DNA of 64,000 nucleotides from Pseudomonas ovata (GCF_003131185.1 NZ_QFFU01000026.1:29264-93263); one strand, 5' to 3'; numbered from the stretch's first letter, positions 25,521 to 35,007 are shown. Notes: generated by a model not told the origin, from the sequence alone. Numbers and translations: made by a program.

Positions 25521-25650
25521 GACGTGTCCTTGTTGCAAAGGCATTGAGAAAGACCCGACAGCCTATTCTTCTGGTCGTTGGGCGTCCAGTTACAGCGAAC
25601 CTGTGCCGCTGCCGACAGTCCATCGCTTACTGTTCCAGGAGGTTTGCCCC

Positions 25651-26715
25651 ATGAAACGTCGCTACCGCTGGCCCTTGTGGACCCTGGCCAGCCTTGCTGT
25701 TCTGCTGTTGCTACTGCACCTGGCCCTGCCTTATGTGGTGCGCGACTACCTCAATGACAAGCTGGCCGACATGGGCGACTACCGTGGCCGCGTCAGCGAT
25801 GTGGACCTGGCCTGGTGGCGCGGCGCCTACCGGATCAAGGACCTGGAGATCGTCAAGGTCGACGGCAAGGTGCCGGTGCCGTTCGTCAAGGCGCCGCTGA
25901 TTGACATTGCCGTGAGCTGGCACTCGTTGTGGTACGACCATGCCGTGGTGGGCGAAGTCCAGTTCAGCGAGCCGCAGCTCAACTTCGTCGACGGCGGCCA
26001 GGACCGCAAGGCGTCACAGACCGGTCAAGGCACGGACTGGCGCGCCCAGCTCGACAAAGTCTTGCCCTTCACCCTTAACGAGGCGCGGGTCGAGAACGGC
26101 CAGATCACCTTCAATAATTTCACCACCACGCCCAAGGTGCGCATCCAGGCCGACCGGGTCAATGCCAGCCTGTACAACCTGACCAACATCGTGGATATCG
26201 AAGGCAATCGCGATGCGCGCTTCGAGGGCAAGGCGCGCCTGCTCGAAAGCGCCAGCCTGGAAACCCACGCGACCTTCGATCCGTTTCGCAATTTCCAGGA
26301 TTTCGATTTTCGCCTGCGCGCCCGGGGTATCGAGCTGCGGCGCCTGAACGACTTTGCCTCGGCCTATGGCAAGTTCGACTTCAATGCCGGTCATGGCGAC
26401 CTGGTAATCGAGGCCCAGGCCGACAACGGCAAGCTGTCCGGCTACATCAAGCCACTGCTGCGTGATGTCGAGGTGTTCAACTGGCAACAGGATGTCGAAG
26501 ACCGCGACAAGGGCGTGTTGCGCTCGGTCTGGGAAGCTTTGGTCGGCACCAGCGAAACCGTGCTCAAGAACCAGTTGAAAAACCAGTTTGCAACCCGCGT
26601 GGAGCTGAGCGGCAGCGTGGACCAGAAAAACATCAGCGGCCTGCAGGCGTTCTGGGGCATCTTGCGCAACGGTTTCGTGCAGGCGTTCAATGCCCGCTAT
26701 GAAGGCACCGATTAG
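25651..26715 (+). CDS. DUF748 (AsmA-like) membrane-anchored protein
   Basis: 354 aa. One N-terminal membrane helix (WTLASLAVLLLLLHLALPYVV, residues 9-29) followed by a periplasmic beta-rich domain with the DUF748 features VDLAWWRGAYRIKDLEIVKVDG and FVKAPLIDIAVSWHSLWY. AsmA-like proteins of this type are thought to help move lipids or keep the envelope in order, but no role is proven for this one. CAGGAGG 7 bases before ATG makes the start at 25651 firm; the longer frame from 25519 is an artefact. The MoxR gene follows 49 bases later and may share the transcript. Confidence 0.85.
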   Translation: MKRRYRWPLWTLASLAVLLLLLHLALPYVVRDYLNDKLADMGDYRGRVSDVDLAWWRGAYRIKDLEIVKVDGKVPVPFVKAPLIDIAVSWHSLWYDHAVVGEVQFSEPQLNFVDGGQDRKASQTGQGTDWRAQLDKVLPFTLNEARVENGQITFNNFTTTPKVRIQADRVNASLYNLTNIVDIEGNRDARFEGKARLLESASLETHATFDPFRNFQDFDFRLRARGIELRRLNDFASAYGKFDFNAGHGDLVIEAQADNGKLSGYIKPLLRDVEVFNWQQDVEDRDKGVLRSVWEALVGTSETVLKNQLKNQFATRVELSGSVDQKNISGLQAFWGILRNGFVQAFNARYEGTD

Positions 26716-26764
26716 CCGATACGCCTGCGCTATAGTCCGTCTCACATTGCATTGAGGATCCCCG

Positions 26765-27610
26765 ATGAAGTTCGAAGGCACCCCCGTCTACGTCGCCACC
26801 GACGATTTGAAGCTGGCCGTCAATGCGGCCGTCACCCTGGAGCGGCCCTTGCTGGTCAAGGGCGAACCCGGCACCGGCAAGACCCTGCTGGCCGAACAGC
26901 TGGCGCAGGCCTTCAATGCCCGGCTGATCACCTGGCACATCAAGTCCACCACCAAGGCCCAGCAGGGCCTGTACGAGTACGACGCGGTCAGCCGCCTGCG
27001 CGATTCGCAACTGGGCGTGGACAAGGTCCACGATGTGCGCAACTACCTGAAGAAGGGCAAGCTCTGGGAAGCCTTCGAGTCGCCCGAGCGGGTCATCCTG
27101 CTGATCGATGAAATCGACAAGGCCGACATCGAGTTCCCCAACGACCTGTTGCAGGAACTGGACCGCATGGAGTTCTACGTCTACGAGACCGATGAAACCA
27201 TCAAGGCCCGTCATCGGCCGATTATCATCATTACCTCCAACAACGAAAAAGAACTGCCCGACGCCTTCCTGCGCCGTTGCTTCTTTCATTACATCGCCTT
27301 CCCCGACCGCCAGACCTTGCAGAAGATCGTCGACGTCCACTTTCCCGACATCAAGCAGAGCCTGGTCAGCGAGGCGCTGGAGATTTTCTTCGACGTGCGC
27401 AAGGTGCCGGGCCTCAAGAAGAAACCCTCGACCTCCGAGCTGGTCGACTGGCTCAAGCTGCTGATGGCCGACGACATCGGCGAGCAGGTGCTGCGCGAGC
27501 GCAACCCGACCAAGGCCATCCCGCCGCTGGCCGGCGCTCTGGTCAAGAACGAGCAGGACGTGCAATTGCTTGAGCGCCTGGCGTTCATGAGCCGGCGCGG
27601 CAACCGCTGA
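26765..27610 (+). CDS. MoxR-family AAA+ ATPase
   Basis: 281 aa. Walker A GEPGTGKT at 33-40, Walker B VILLIDEIDKAD near 110-121, sensor ITSNNEKELPDAFLRRC near 157-173. MoxR ATPases act as chaperones that activate or assemble partner enzymes, nearly always together with a VWA protein. The VWA gene follows after 37 bases, so the pair forms one operon. ATG at 26765 is directly after GAGGATCCCCG. The pair is widespread in Pseudomonas and its client is unknown to me. Confidence 0.92.
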   Translation: MKFEGTPVYVATDDLKLAVNAAVTLERPLLVKGEPGTGKTLLAEQLAQAFNARLITWHIKSTTKAQQGLYEYDAVSRLRDSQLGVDKVHDVRNYLKKGKLWEAFESPERVILLIDEIDKADIEFPNDLLQELDRMEFYVYETDETIKARHRPIIIITSNNEKELPDAFLRRCFFHYIAFPDRQTLQKIVDVHFPDIKQSLVSEALEIFFDVRKVPGLKKKPSTSELVDWLKLLMADDIGEQVLRERNPTKAIPPLAGALVKNEQDVQLLERLAFMSRRGNR

Positions 27611-27647
27611 CCTCTGTGTTCCACCAAGAGACAAAAGGCCGACAGCC

Positions 27648-28826
27648 ATGCTGCTCAACCTGTTCAATGAAATGCGCGCGGCCCGGGTGCCGGTGTCGCT
27701 GCGCGAATTGCTCGACCTGATCGAGGCGCTGCAAAAGCAAGTGGTCTTTGCCGACATCGACGCGTTCTACTTTCTGGCGCGCACGATCCTGGTCAAGGAT
27801 GAACGTCACTTCGACAAGTTCGACCGGGCGTTCGGCGCCTACTTCAATGGCTTGCAGGACCTTGACGATGCCTTGCAGGCGCTGATCCCCGAGGACTGGC
27901 TGCGCAAGGAATTCGAACGCTCGCTGAGTGACGAAGAACGGGCGCAGATCCAGTCGCTGGGCGGCCTGGACAAGCTGCTCGAAGCCTTCAAGCAACGTCT
28001 TGAAGAACAGAAGGAGCGCCATGCCGGCGGCAACAAGTGGATCGGCACCGGCGGCACCAGCCCGTTCGGCTCCGGTGGCTACCACCCCGAGGGCATTCGC
28101 GTCGGCGACGCCGGCAAGCGCCAGGGCAAGGCGGTCAAGGTCTGGGACCAGCGCGAGTACAAGAACCTCGACGACCAGGTGGAACTGGGCACGCGCAACC
28201 TCAAGGTCGCGTTGCGCCGGCTGCGCAGGTTCGCCCGCCAGGGCGCGGCCGAAGAGCTGGACCTGGACAGCACCATCGAGCACACCGCCCGCGATGCCGG
28301 CCTGCTGAATATCCAGATGCGTCCTGAGAAGCGCAATGCGGTCAAGCTGCTGTTGCTGTTCGACATCGGCGGGTCGATGGACGCGCACATCAAGGTCTGC
28401 GAAGAGCTGTTCTCGGCCTGCAAGACCGAGTTCAAGCACCTGGAGTATTACTACTTCCATAACTTCGTCTACGAGACCCTGTGGCAGGACAACCTGCGCC
28501 GCAATGCCCAGCGCATCCCGACCCAGGATGTGCTGAACACCTATGGCGCCGACTACAAGGTGATCTTCGTTGGCGACGCGGCCATGGCGCCCTATGAAAT
28601 CAGCCAGCCGGGCGGCAGTGTCGAGCACTGGAACGAAGAGCCTGGCTACCTGTGGATGCAGCGCTTCATGGCCCGGTTCAGGAAAGTCATCTGGATCAAT
28701 CCATACCCGAAAAACACCTGGGACTACACCACTTCCACGCATCTGGTGCGCGACCTGGTGGAGCAGCACATGTACCCACTGACGCTGGAAGGGCTCGACG
28801 AAGGCATTCGTTACCTGGCCAGGTAA
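27648..28826 (+). CDS. VWA domain protein, partner of MoxR ATPase
   Basis: 392 aa, CoxE-like. The N-terminal half is helical and charged. The C-terminal von Willebrand A domain has the metal-site motif LLLLFDIGGSMDAH (DxGxS) near residues 235-248, a pattern of the CoxE type where Gly replaces the second Ser position. GDAAMAPYE near 308 and YPLTLEGLDEGIRYL at the end are further family marks. VWA proteins bind the substrate or target of the MoxR ATPase through a divalent metal. Together with 26765-27610 it forms a two-gene maturation module. Confidence 0.9.
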   Translation: MLLNLFNEMRAARVPVSLRELLDLIEALQKQVVFADIDAFYFLARTILVKDERHFDKFDRAFGAYFNGLQDLDDALQALIPEDWLRKEFERSLSDEERAQIQSLGGLDKLLEAFKQRLEEQKERHAGGNKWIGTGGTSPFGSGGYHPEGIRVGDAGKRQGKAVKVWDQREYKNLDDQVELGTRNLKVALRRLRRFARQGAAEELDLDSTIEHTARDAGLLNIQMRPEKRNAVKLLLLFDIGGSMDAHIKVCEELFSACKTEFKHLEYYYFHNFVYETLWQDNLRRNAQRIPTQDVLNTYGADYKVIFVGDAAMAPYEISQPGGSVEHWNEEPGYLWMQRFMARFRKVIWINPYPKNTWDYTTSTHLVRDLVEQHMYPLTLEGLDEGIRYLAR

Positions 28827-29040
28827 CCCATGCCAGCCGACAAAAGGCCACACCTTGGCGCCCCTGCGCGCTAACCTGTTCGTGCAAGCAAGCACAAGGC
28901 CAGGCATGGATCGCCCGGGCGCCCTGACTATCGGCGTTGTCATCGACAACGCTTGCAGAGGCGCCTTTCAGGCATCCTGCATTTCCTGACGTTATCTGTG
29001 CCGCCCACCTCAACCACTACCTCTTGGTGCGCACAGACAC

Positions 29041-29760
29041 ATGACTCATACCCTTGGCATCATGCAGCCGTATTTCTTTCCGTATCTGGGTTATTTCCAG
29101 TTGATTGCATCGGTCGAGCAAGGCCTGCTGTTCGATATCGTCCACTACCAGCGCCAGAGCTGGATGAACCGCAACCGCGTGCTTGATGCGCAAGGCGGCT
29201 GGCAATACATCAACGTGCCGGTGACCCTGGAGCAAGGACGGCTTATCGAGCACGCCCGCGTGCTGGACCGTCCGGGCGCGTTGCGCCGTATCAAGGGACA
29301 ACTGGAGCACTATCGAAAAAAGGCGCCGTTTTTCAGGGAAACCCTGCAGGTGCTGGAACATACCTTTGCCCTGTGCCAGAGCGATAGTCTCACCGAACTC
29401 AATGCCCGCAGCCTGCAAAGCGTGTGCGATTACCTGGGGATGGACTTTACCTGGAAGCGCTGCTCGGCCTTGCAACTGCCCCTGCCCGAGATCAGCTACG
29501 CAGGGCAATGGGCGCTGGAGATCAGCCAGCTCCAGAACGCCCGGTGCTACATCAATGCCCCGGGTGGTCGAGCGATCTTCAGGCCACAGGACTGGCTGGA
29601 CCGGGGCATCGAGTTAAGGTTTCTGGCGCTGACACCGCTGGTCTACGACCCCGCGCCCTACCCCTTCGTCGAGAACCTGTCGATCCTCGATGTAATGATG
29701 TGGAACGCGCCGCAGACGATCATGGCGTTCATTCGCGAACAGACCCGGGTGGTGCCCTGA
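29041..29760 (+). CDS. WbqC family protein
   Basis: 239 aa, soluble. The opening LGIMQPYFFPYLGYFQLI, then VHYQRQSWMNRNRVL and the C-terminal SILDVMMWNAP pattern are those of the WbqC-like family, found in O-antigen and other glycan loci and sometimes suggested to modify nucleotide-sugars; no reaction is established. There is no glycan gene nearby, so the role stays open. The 214 bases before it (28827-29040) show no gene or clear signal. A REPIN follows 25 bases after the stop. Confidence 0.85.
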   Translation: MTHTLGIMQPYFFPYLGYFQLIASVEQGLLFDIVHYQRQSWMNRNRVLDAQGGWQYINVPVTLEQGRLIEHARVLDRPGALRRIKGQLEHYRKKAPFFRETLQVLEHTFALCQSDSLTELNARSLQSVCDYLGMDFTWKRCSALQLPLPEISYAGQWALEISQLQNARCYINAPGGRAIFRPQDWLDRGIELRFLALTPLVYDPAPYPFVENLSILDVMMWNAPQTIMAFIREQTRVVP

Positions 29761-29785
29761 CACCCCACAGCCGCAAGATCCGCCT

Positions 29786-29894
29786 GTAGGAGCGCGCTTG
29801 CCCGCGACCGAGTGCGCAGCGCTCGCAAAAATCGTCTAAACGCTGAAATTTTACGACTGCTAACGCAGCCGGTCGCGGGCAAGCGCGCTCCTAC
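29786..29894. repeat. REP doublet (REPIN-like), shorter copy
   Basis: Same family as 21504-21655: GTAGGAGCGCGCTTGCCCGC on the left, GCGGGCAAGCGCGCTCCTAC on the right, with TTTTACGACTGCTAACGCAG before the right arm. The core is shorter (109 bases in all). Confidence 0.8.
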
Positions 29895-29921
29895 CCTTGA
29901 GCGCGCCATGCCTGGCCGGTC

Positions 29922-30446
29922 CTAGCGCCAGCTGGCGCGCAGCGGTGGCTTGCGGCGGCCACCGTTGACCACCCAGCCCACCAGCAGGAACAGGCTTTCG
30001 ACCAGCAGGGTCAGCACGAAGGCGCTGAACACGCCCCAGCCGATCACCGCTGGCGCCAGTAACACCTGCCAGGTATAGCCATTGAGGGTCTCGCTGCGAA
30101 TGTCCGGGTCGGCCGCGGTGGTCACGTGCCAGGCCTTGCTCAGCCAGGAGCCCTGCAGCCCCAGCCATTGCCGCTCCAGCACCTGGGTGCGGGTCAGCAG
30201 GGTCTCGATGTTATTGGCATCGCTGCGAAACACCGGGTCCTGGCTGTTGCGGTAGTGCTGGATCAGCGCCTGGATATCGCCATTGAAAAATTGCTGCGCG
30301 GTGGCCTTGAAGCCCTTGATCGCCTGTTGCGCCTCGATCAGGTGCGCCTCGACGCGCTTGCTGTAGTCGCTGATCAGGCCGGGGGCCTGGACGCCGAACA
30401 GCAGGCCAGTGGTGAACAGCACCAGACGCAGATAACTTCGCAGCAT
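29922..30446 (-). CDS. DUF2937 family inner-membrane protein
   Basis: 174 aa. Hydrophobic helix at residues 7-24 and a second pair near 130-158 (LLAPAVIGWGVFSAFVLTLLVESLFLLVGW), with a helical middle (RVEAHLIEAQQAIKGFKATAQQF, cited in part) that probably lies outside the membrane. The layout matches the DUF2937 family, of unknown function. It is on the same strand as the amidotransferase gene, 23 bases downstream of it. Confidence 0.75.
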   Translation of the reverse strand: MLRSYLRLVLFTTGLLFGVQAPGLISDYSKRVEAHLIEAQQAIKGFKATAQQFFNGDIQALIQHYRNSQDPVFRSDANNIETLLTRTQVLERQWLGLQGSWLSKAWHVTTAADPDIRSETLNGYTWQVLLAPAVIGWGVFSAFVLTLLVESLFLLVGWVVNGGRRKPPLRASWR

Positions 30447-30469
30447 TGATAGCCCTCTTGTTGGTTTTT

Positions 30470-31264
30470 TCAGGGGTTGGCAGGCAGGTGTTCAGTGGTG
30501 CCGTGGGCAATGCATTCGCCCTTGCGCCACAAGCCCCATTGGCCGGGCTCGTAGCGGTTCCAGGTTTCGTTTTCGGTCAGCGCTTCGGTGGCGATCACCG
30601 TGACCACGTCATGGGCGGTGGTTTCGGCCTGGAAGTCGACGATCATGTCGACATCCTTGAGCCGCGCCGGACCAAAGGGCGCCCGACGGGTGATGTGCAC
30701 CAACTTGGTGGAGCAGAAACAGAACAGCCAGTCGCCATCGCTGAGCAGGCCATTGAACACGCCCTTGCCGCGGTACTCGCTGCACGCCTGCACCAGGTAG
30801 GGCAACAGTTGCTCGATCTCGACCGGCTCCGGGAAGGCCTCGCGCACCCGGTTGAGCAGGTCACAGAAAGCCGCCTCGCTGTCGGTATCACCCACAGGCC
30901 GATAGAAACTGCGCAAGGGCGTGAAGTCCGCCAACTGGCCGTTGTGGGCAAAGCACCAGTTGCGGCCCCACAGCTCGCGTACGAACGGGTGAGTGTTGGA
31001 CAGGCAGACCTTGCCGACATTGGCCTGGCGAATATGGCCGATTACCACTTCGCTCTTGATCGGGTAGCGCTGCACCAGGTGCGCCACCTCCGATTCGCAA
31101 CTGGCCGCCGGATCCTGGAACAGGCGCAGGCCGCGCCCTTCGTAGAAGGCAATGCCCCAGCCATCGCGGTGCGGGCCGGTGCGGCCACCGCGCTGCATCA
31201 GGCCGGTAAAGCTGAAAACGATGTCAGTCGGGACATTGGCACTCATTCCCAGGAGTTCACACAT
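30470..31264 (-). CDS. Class II glutamine amidotransferase (YafJ type)
   Basis: 264 aa. Cys2 (MCELLGM) is the N-terminal nucleophile of class II amidotransferases after Met removal. RGGRTGPHRDGWGIAFYEG, GHIRQAN, NTHPF and CFAHNGQL complete the glutaminase site. The protein is a stand-alone domain like YafJ, which hydrolyses glutamine or a gamma-glutamyl compound; the physiological substrate is unknown. ATG at 31264 is required because Cys must be residue 2. It probably forms an operon with the DUF2937 gene. Confidence 0.9.
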   Translation of the reverse strand: MCELLGMSANVPTDIVFSFTGLMQRGGRTGPHRDGWGIAFYEGRGLRLFQDPAASCESEVAHLVQRYPIKSEVVIGHIRQANVGKVCLSNTHPFVRELWGRNWCFAHNGQLADFTPLRSFYRPVGDTDSEAAFCDLLNRVREAFPEPVEIEQLLPYLVQACSEYRGKGVFNGLLSDGDWLFCFCSTKLVHITRRAPFGPARLKDVDMIVDFQAETTAHDVVTVIATEALTENETWNRYEPGQWGLWRKGECIAHGTTEHLPANP

Positions 31265-31325
31265 GCTCAGGTTCTCGCTTCAATACATTGCCGGCGCTTT
31301 CGGGCGCGTCCTACAAAGCGAAAAG

Positions 31326-31826
31326 TTACAGGCGTGGCTCGACCCGTGTGCGACCGGTGCCGGGCACCATGGCCGGCGCCGGGCGACGGGCATAACGATC
31401 GTCGGCGGTAAAGGGCTGCTCGTCCTGGTCTTCTTCGGCCGCCTCTTTCGCTGCCGCCTCCTGGCGAGCCTGTTGTTGCGCCTGACGCGCCTTGCGCTTG
31501 TTTTCGATCGGCCAGCGCACCAGCACGAACACCGCGTAGGCGATGAACGCGCACAGGGCGTACATGCCCAGGTCGAGCAAGGCGGTCCACACAGTGCTGC
31601 CAACCTTGAACAGCAGGTCCAGCGCAGTAATGGCCAGGGCCGGGGCGTAGACATCCTTGGCCGGATCGACGATGGTCGGGGTGAACAACAGCACCGCGAT
31701 CAGCACCCGCAGTGGCTCCTTGAGGTAGCGCCACATCCAGCCGGTCATCACAAAGCTCACCCACAGGCAGCCCAGTGCGGCAACGGCGTACAGGCTCCAG
31801 GCGATCAGATAGTCGTGTTCAGTCAT
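31326..31826 (-). CDS. Small inner-membrane protein with charged C-terminus
   Basis: 166 aa. Three to four membrane helices (for example YLIAWSLYAVAALGCLWVSF, VLIAVLLFTPTIV, LLDLGMYALCAFIAYAVFVLV) followed by a highly charged tail rich in Gln, Ala, Glu and Arg (about 110-166). I know similar proteins in other Pseudomonas, some mislabelled as MFS transporters; this one is far too short for that. Start at 31826 (MTEHDYL) is preferred: the frame opening at 31991 would overlap the divergent oligopeptidase gene. Function unknown. Confidence 0.7.
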   Translation of the reverse strand: MTEHDYLIAWSLYAVAALGCLWVSFVMTGWMWRYLKEPLRVLIAVLLFTPTIVDPAKDVYAPALAITALDLLFKVGSTVWTALLDLGMYALCAFIAYAVFVLVRWPIENKRKARQAQQQARQEAAAKEAAEEDQDEQPFTADDRYARRPAPAMVPGTGRTRVEPRL

Positions 31827-31968
31827 GTCGTGCGTGGTAAGCCGGCCAAAGAGGCGCTTATCATAACGGCTTTTCACTGACCCGGCGCGCCTGGCTGATG
31901 TATGAATGCCAGTAATGCCTGCCTGTTCGCGGTCAGTCATCCACGTTTCGATCTTCGAGAGAGCCCGC

Positions 31969-34029
31969 ATGCCTTTATCTTCTGCCCCCATCAGCGCCCC
32001 GATTGCCCGCCAGGGCGATGGCGCCGATCCCTATGCCTGGCTGCAGGCACGCGACGAAGCCGAGGTGCTCGACTACCTGAAAGCCGAAAATGCCTGGCAG
32101 GAACAGCAACTGGCCGATCAGGCAGGCCTGCGCGAGACCCTGTTCCAGGAAATCAAGGCACGCATTCTGGAAACCGACCTGTCGCTGCCCTCGCCGTGGG
32201 GGCCGTACCTGTATTACACGCGGACCACTGCTGGCGACGAATACCCGCGCCACTACCGCTGCCCGCGTCCGGTCGACGGCTCGCATGAGGCTGACGAAGC
32301 CCGGGAACAGTTACTGCTGGACCCCAACGAACTGGCCGACGGCGGTTTTCTGTCGCTGGGTGCGTTCAGCATCAGCCCTGATCATCAACGCCTGGCCTAC
32401 AGCCTCGATACCTCGGGCGAGGAAGTCTACCGGTTGTTCGTCAAGGACCTGGACAGCGGCCAGATCCACAGCCTGCCGTTCGAGGACTGTGATGGCAGCA
32501 TGACCTGGGCCAACGACAGTCAGACGTTGTTCTTCGCTGAGCTGGACGACACCCACAGGCCGTACAAGCTGTACCGCCATCGCCTGGGTGAAGAGGCCGC
32601 GCACGAGGTGTTCTGCGAGCCGGACGGACGGTTCTTCCTCAGTTGCCTGCGCAGCAGTTCCGAACACCAGTTGATCCTGCAACTGGGCAGCAAGACCACC
32701 GGTGAAGTCTGGGTGCTGGATGCCGAACAGCCGCAACAGCCGTTTACCTGCCTGGCCCCACGTGTCGAAGGCCACGAGTACGATGTCGATCATGGCCTGC
32801 TCGAAGGCGTCTGGACCTGGTTTATCCGCAGCAACCAGGACGGCATCAACTTTGCGCTGTACCACGCGCCGCAGACCGATCACAGCGTCCCGACCCGTGC
32901 TGACTGGCAACCCCTGGTGGCACACAGCGACACGGTGATGCTCGACGGCGTGACCTTCAATGCCCGGGCCATCACCCTGAGCCTGCGCGAAGGCGGCCTG
33001 CCGGTCATCGAAGTGCGGCCGCAGGGTTTGCCGGCCTATCGGGTGCAATTGCCTGACGCGGCCTACAGCCTGTATGTGCAGGACAGCCTGGAATTCGACA
33101 GCGACCGCATCCGCCTGCGTTATCAGTCGCTGAACCGCCCCGCACAAGTGCGCCAGTTGCTGCTCGACAGCGGCGAACAGCGCGTGCTCAAGCAGACCCC
33201 CGTGCTGGGCGAGTTCGATGCCGATGCCTATGTCAGCCAGCGCCTGTGGGCCACCGCTGCCGATGGCACGCAAGTGCCGATCAGCCTGGTCATGCGCCGG
33301 GACCGGCAGGGCCAGCCTGCGCCGCTGTACCTGTACGGCTACGGCGCCTACGGTGCCAGCCTCGACCCGTGGTTCTCGCATGCCCGCCTGAGCCTGCTCG
33401 ATCGGGGCGTGGCCTTTGCCATCGCCCATGTGCGCGGCGGCGGCGAACTGGGCGAGGCCTGGTATCGCGCCGGCAAGCAGGAACACAAGCACAATACGTT
33501 CGACGACTTCATCGCCTGCGCCGAACACCTGATCGCCCAGGGCGTTACCCGGGCCGAACAACTGGTCATCAGTGGCGGCAGTGCCGGCGGGTTGTTGATC
33601 GGCGCGGTGCTCAACCAGCGTCCCGAGCTGTTCAAGGCGGCGATTGCCGAGGTGCCGTTTGTCGATGTGCTCAACACCATGCTCGACCCGGACCTGCCCC
33701 TGACCGTCACCGAGTACGATGAGTGGGGCAACCCGCAGGAACCCGAGGTGCATGCGCGCATCAAGGGCTACGCCCCGTATGAAAACGTGCGCGCCCAGGC
33801 CTATCCGGCTACGCTGGTGATCGCCGGCTACAACGACAGCCGCGTACAGTACTGGGAAGCGGCCAAGTGGGTCGCCAAATTGCGTACACACAAGACCGAC
33901 GATAACCTGCTGCTGCTCAAGACCGAACTGGATGCCGGGCACGGCGGCATGAGCGGGCGTTATCAGGGCTTGCGCGATGTCGCGCTGGAATACGGGTTTG
34001 TGTTCAAGGTGCTGGGCCTGGCCTTGTAA
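31969..34029 (+). CDS. ptrB: Oligopeptidase B (S9A serine peptidase)
   Basis: 686 aa. Cytosolic peptidase that cuts after Arg or Lys in short peptides. Residues about 1-75 and 410-686 form the alpha/beta-hydrolase domain and the middle is a seven-bladed propeller. The triad is visible: Ser538 in ISGGSAGG, Asp623 in GYNDSRVQYWE, His658 in AGHGGMSGR. The acidic residues that select a basic P1 side chain are expected in the EYDEWGNP region. Start at 31969 has GAGAGA 8 bases upstream and the usual PLSSAPISAP... opening; the frame from 31906 is longer without support. Confidence 0.94.
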   Translation: MPLSSAPISAPIARQGDGADPYAWLQARDEAEVLDYLKAENAWQEQQLADQAGLRETLFQEIKARILETDLSLPSPWGPYLYYTRTTAGDEYPRHYRCPRPVDGSHEADEAREQLLLDPNELADGGFLSLGAFSISPDHQRLAYSLDTSGEEVYRLFVKDLDSGQIHSLPFEDCDGSMTWANDSQTLFFAELDDTHRPYKLYRHRLGEEAAHEVFCEPDGRFFLSCLRSSSEHQLILQLGSKTTGEVWVLDAEQPQQPFTCLAPRVEGHEYDVDHGLLEGVWTWFIRSNQDGINFALYHAPQTDHSVPTRADWQPLVAHSDTVMLDGVTFNARAITLSLREGGLPVIEVRPQGLPAYRVQLPDAAYSLYVQDSLEFDSDRIRLRYQSLNRPAQVRQLLLDSGEQRVLKQTPVLGEFDADAYVSQRLWATAADGTQVPISLVMRRDRQGQPAPLYLYGYGAYGASLDPWFSHARLSLLDRGVAFAIAHVRGGGELGEAWYRAGKQEHKHNTFDDFIACAEHLIAQGVTRAEQLVISGGSAGGLLIGAVLNQRPELFKAAIAEVPFVDVLNTMLDPDLPLTVTEYDEWGNPQEPEVHARIKGYAPYENVRAQAYPATLVIAGYNDSRVQYWEAAKWVAKLRTHKTDDNLLLLKTELDAGHGGMSGRYQGLRDVALEYGFVFKVLGLAL

Positions 34030-34104
34030 ACCGGGCGCTCGCCGTTGACACTGCGACAGCGAGCGCCATCAAACCGAACAAGATCAACCACAACAGACCG
34101 AACC

Positions 34105-34581
34105 ATGCCTGCACACGCCCCTAACCTGAACAAGGCCATTCGCGACATGCTGCTCGACTGCGGCCTGTTCAATACCATGCTGCCGGCCGACCTGCTGAGC
34201 ATCGCCGGCTTTTTCAGCATCACCGAATTCGAGCAGGACCAGGTCATTTTCAACGAAGGCGATGCCGGCACCTTCATGTGCATCGTCCATCAGGGCAGTG
34301 TCATCGTGCGCAAGCTCAATCCTGACGGCCAGCCGGTGAACATCGCCACCTTGCGCCGCGGTCGGGCGCTGGGCGAGATGGCCGTACTGGACGGCGAACG
34401 CCGTTCGGCCAGTTGCATTGCCGCCAGCCATTGCCAGTTGCTGACCCTGGGCCGCGACTCGCTGGACAAGATGATCGAGGAGGCGCCGAAGATGGCCGCC
34501 AGGATCATCCGTGCCCTGGCCATTTCACTGTCCAAGCGCTTGCGCATGGTCGATGGTCAATTGCTTGCGCAGCAGATGTGA
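34105..34581 (+). CDS. Cyclic-nucleotide-binding domain protein
   Basis: 158 aa made of a single CRP-type binding domain: FNEGDAGTFMCIVHQGSV, then the phosphate-binding cassette RGRALGEMAVLDGERRSASC near residues 95-115, in which GEMAVLDGERRSA is the ligand loop. There is no C-terminal helix-turn-helix, so it is not a DNA-binding CRP homologue; it could be a sensor subunit that acts by protein contact. Start at 34105 (MPAHAPNLNKA) follows the gap after oligopeptidase B. The bound nucleotide cannot be told from sequence. Confidence 0.85.
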   Translation: MPAHAPNLNKAIRDMLLDCGLFNTMLPADLLSIAGFFSITEFEQDQVIFNEGDAGTFMCIVHQGSVIVRKLNPDGQPVNIATLRRGRALGEMAVLDGERRSASCIAASHCQLLTLGRDSLDKMIEEAPKMAARIIRALAISLSKRLRMVDGQLLAQQM

Positions 34582-34641
34582 AATCCACTGTCAGGCATTA
34601 GACTGACCGCACATTAGTACCCGGATACAACAGGTCAAACC

Positions 34642-35007
34642 ATGAGCACGCCTACCAATACTTCCAAGCTGGACCGCATCCTGGCCGACGCCCAACGTGA
34701 TCGCGAGATGGGCTATCGCGACAAGGCCCTGCGCATGTACCCGCACGTCTGTGGCCGCTGCGCCCGTGAGTTCGCCGGCAAGCGCCTGAGCGAACTGACC
34801 GTTCACCATCGTGACCACAACCACGACAACAACCCGCAGGACGGCTCGAACTGGGAGTTGTTGTGCCTGTATTGCCACGACAACGAGCACTCGCGCTACA
34901 CCGACCAGCAGTATTTCGGCGAAGGCTCGCTGAGCACGCCCAAGATCGCCAAGGCCACGCATAACCCGTTCGCGGCGCTGGCGGGGTTGATGAAGAAAGA
35001 CGACTGA
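34642..35007 (+). CDS. yajD: YajD family HNH nuclease
   Basis: 121 aa. A compact HNH domain: CGRC (zinc pair 1), then LTVHHRDHNHDNNPQDGSNWE with the active-site histidines (listed in pieces here), and CLYCHDNEH (zinc pair 2). YajD proteins are conserved stand-alone HNH proteins whose biological role is not known. It has no phage or restriction neighbours, so a defence role is not suggested by context. The start at 34642 follows a plain AACAGGTCAAACC leader. Confidence 0.88.
   Translation: MSTPTNTSKLDRILADAQRDREMGYRDKALRMYPHVCGRCAREFAGKRLSELTVHHRDHNHDNNPQDGSNWELLCLYCHDNEHSRYTDQQYFGEGSLSTPKIAKATHNPFAALAGLMKKDD

Noticed and set aside
26765..28826. MoxR-VWA pair as a partner of the DUF4132 protein in a ternary defence system
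   Set aside because: The DUF4132-type gene is 20 kb away and the pair is a common core Pseudomonas module; nothing links the two loci.
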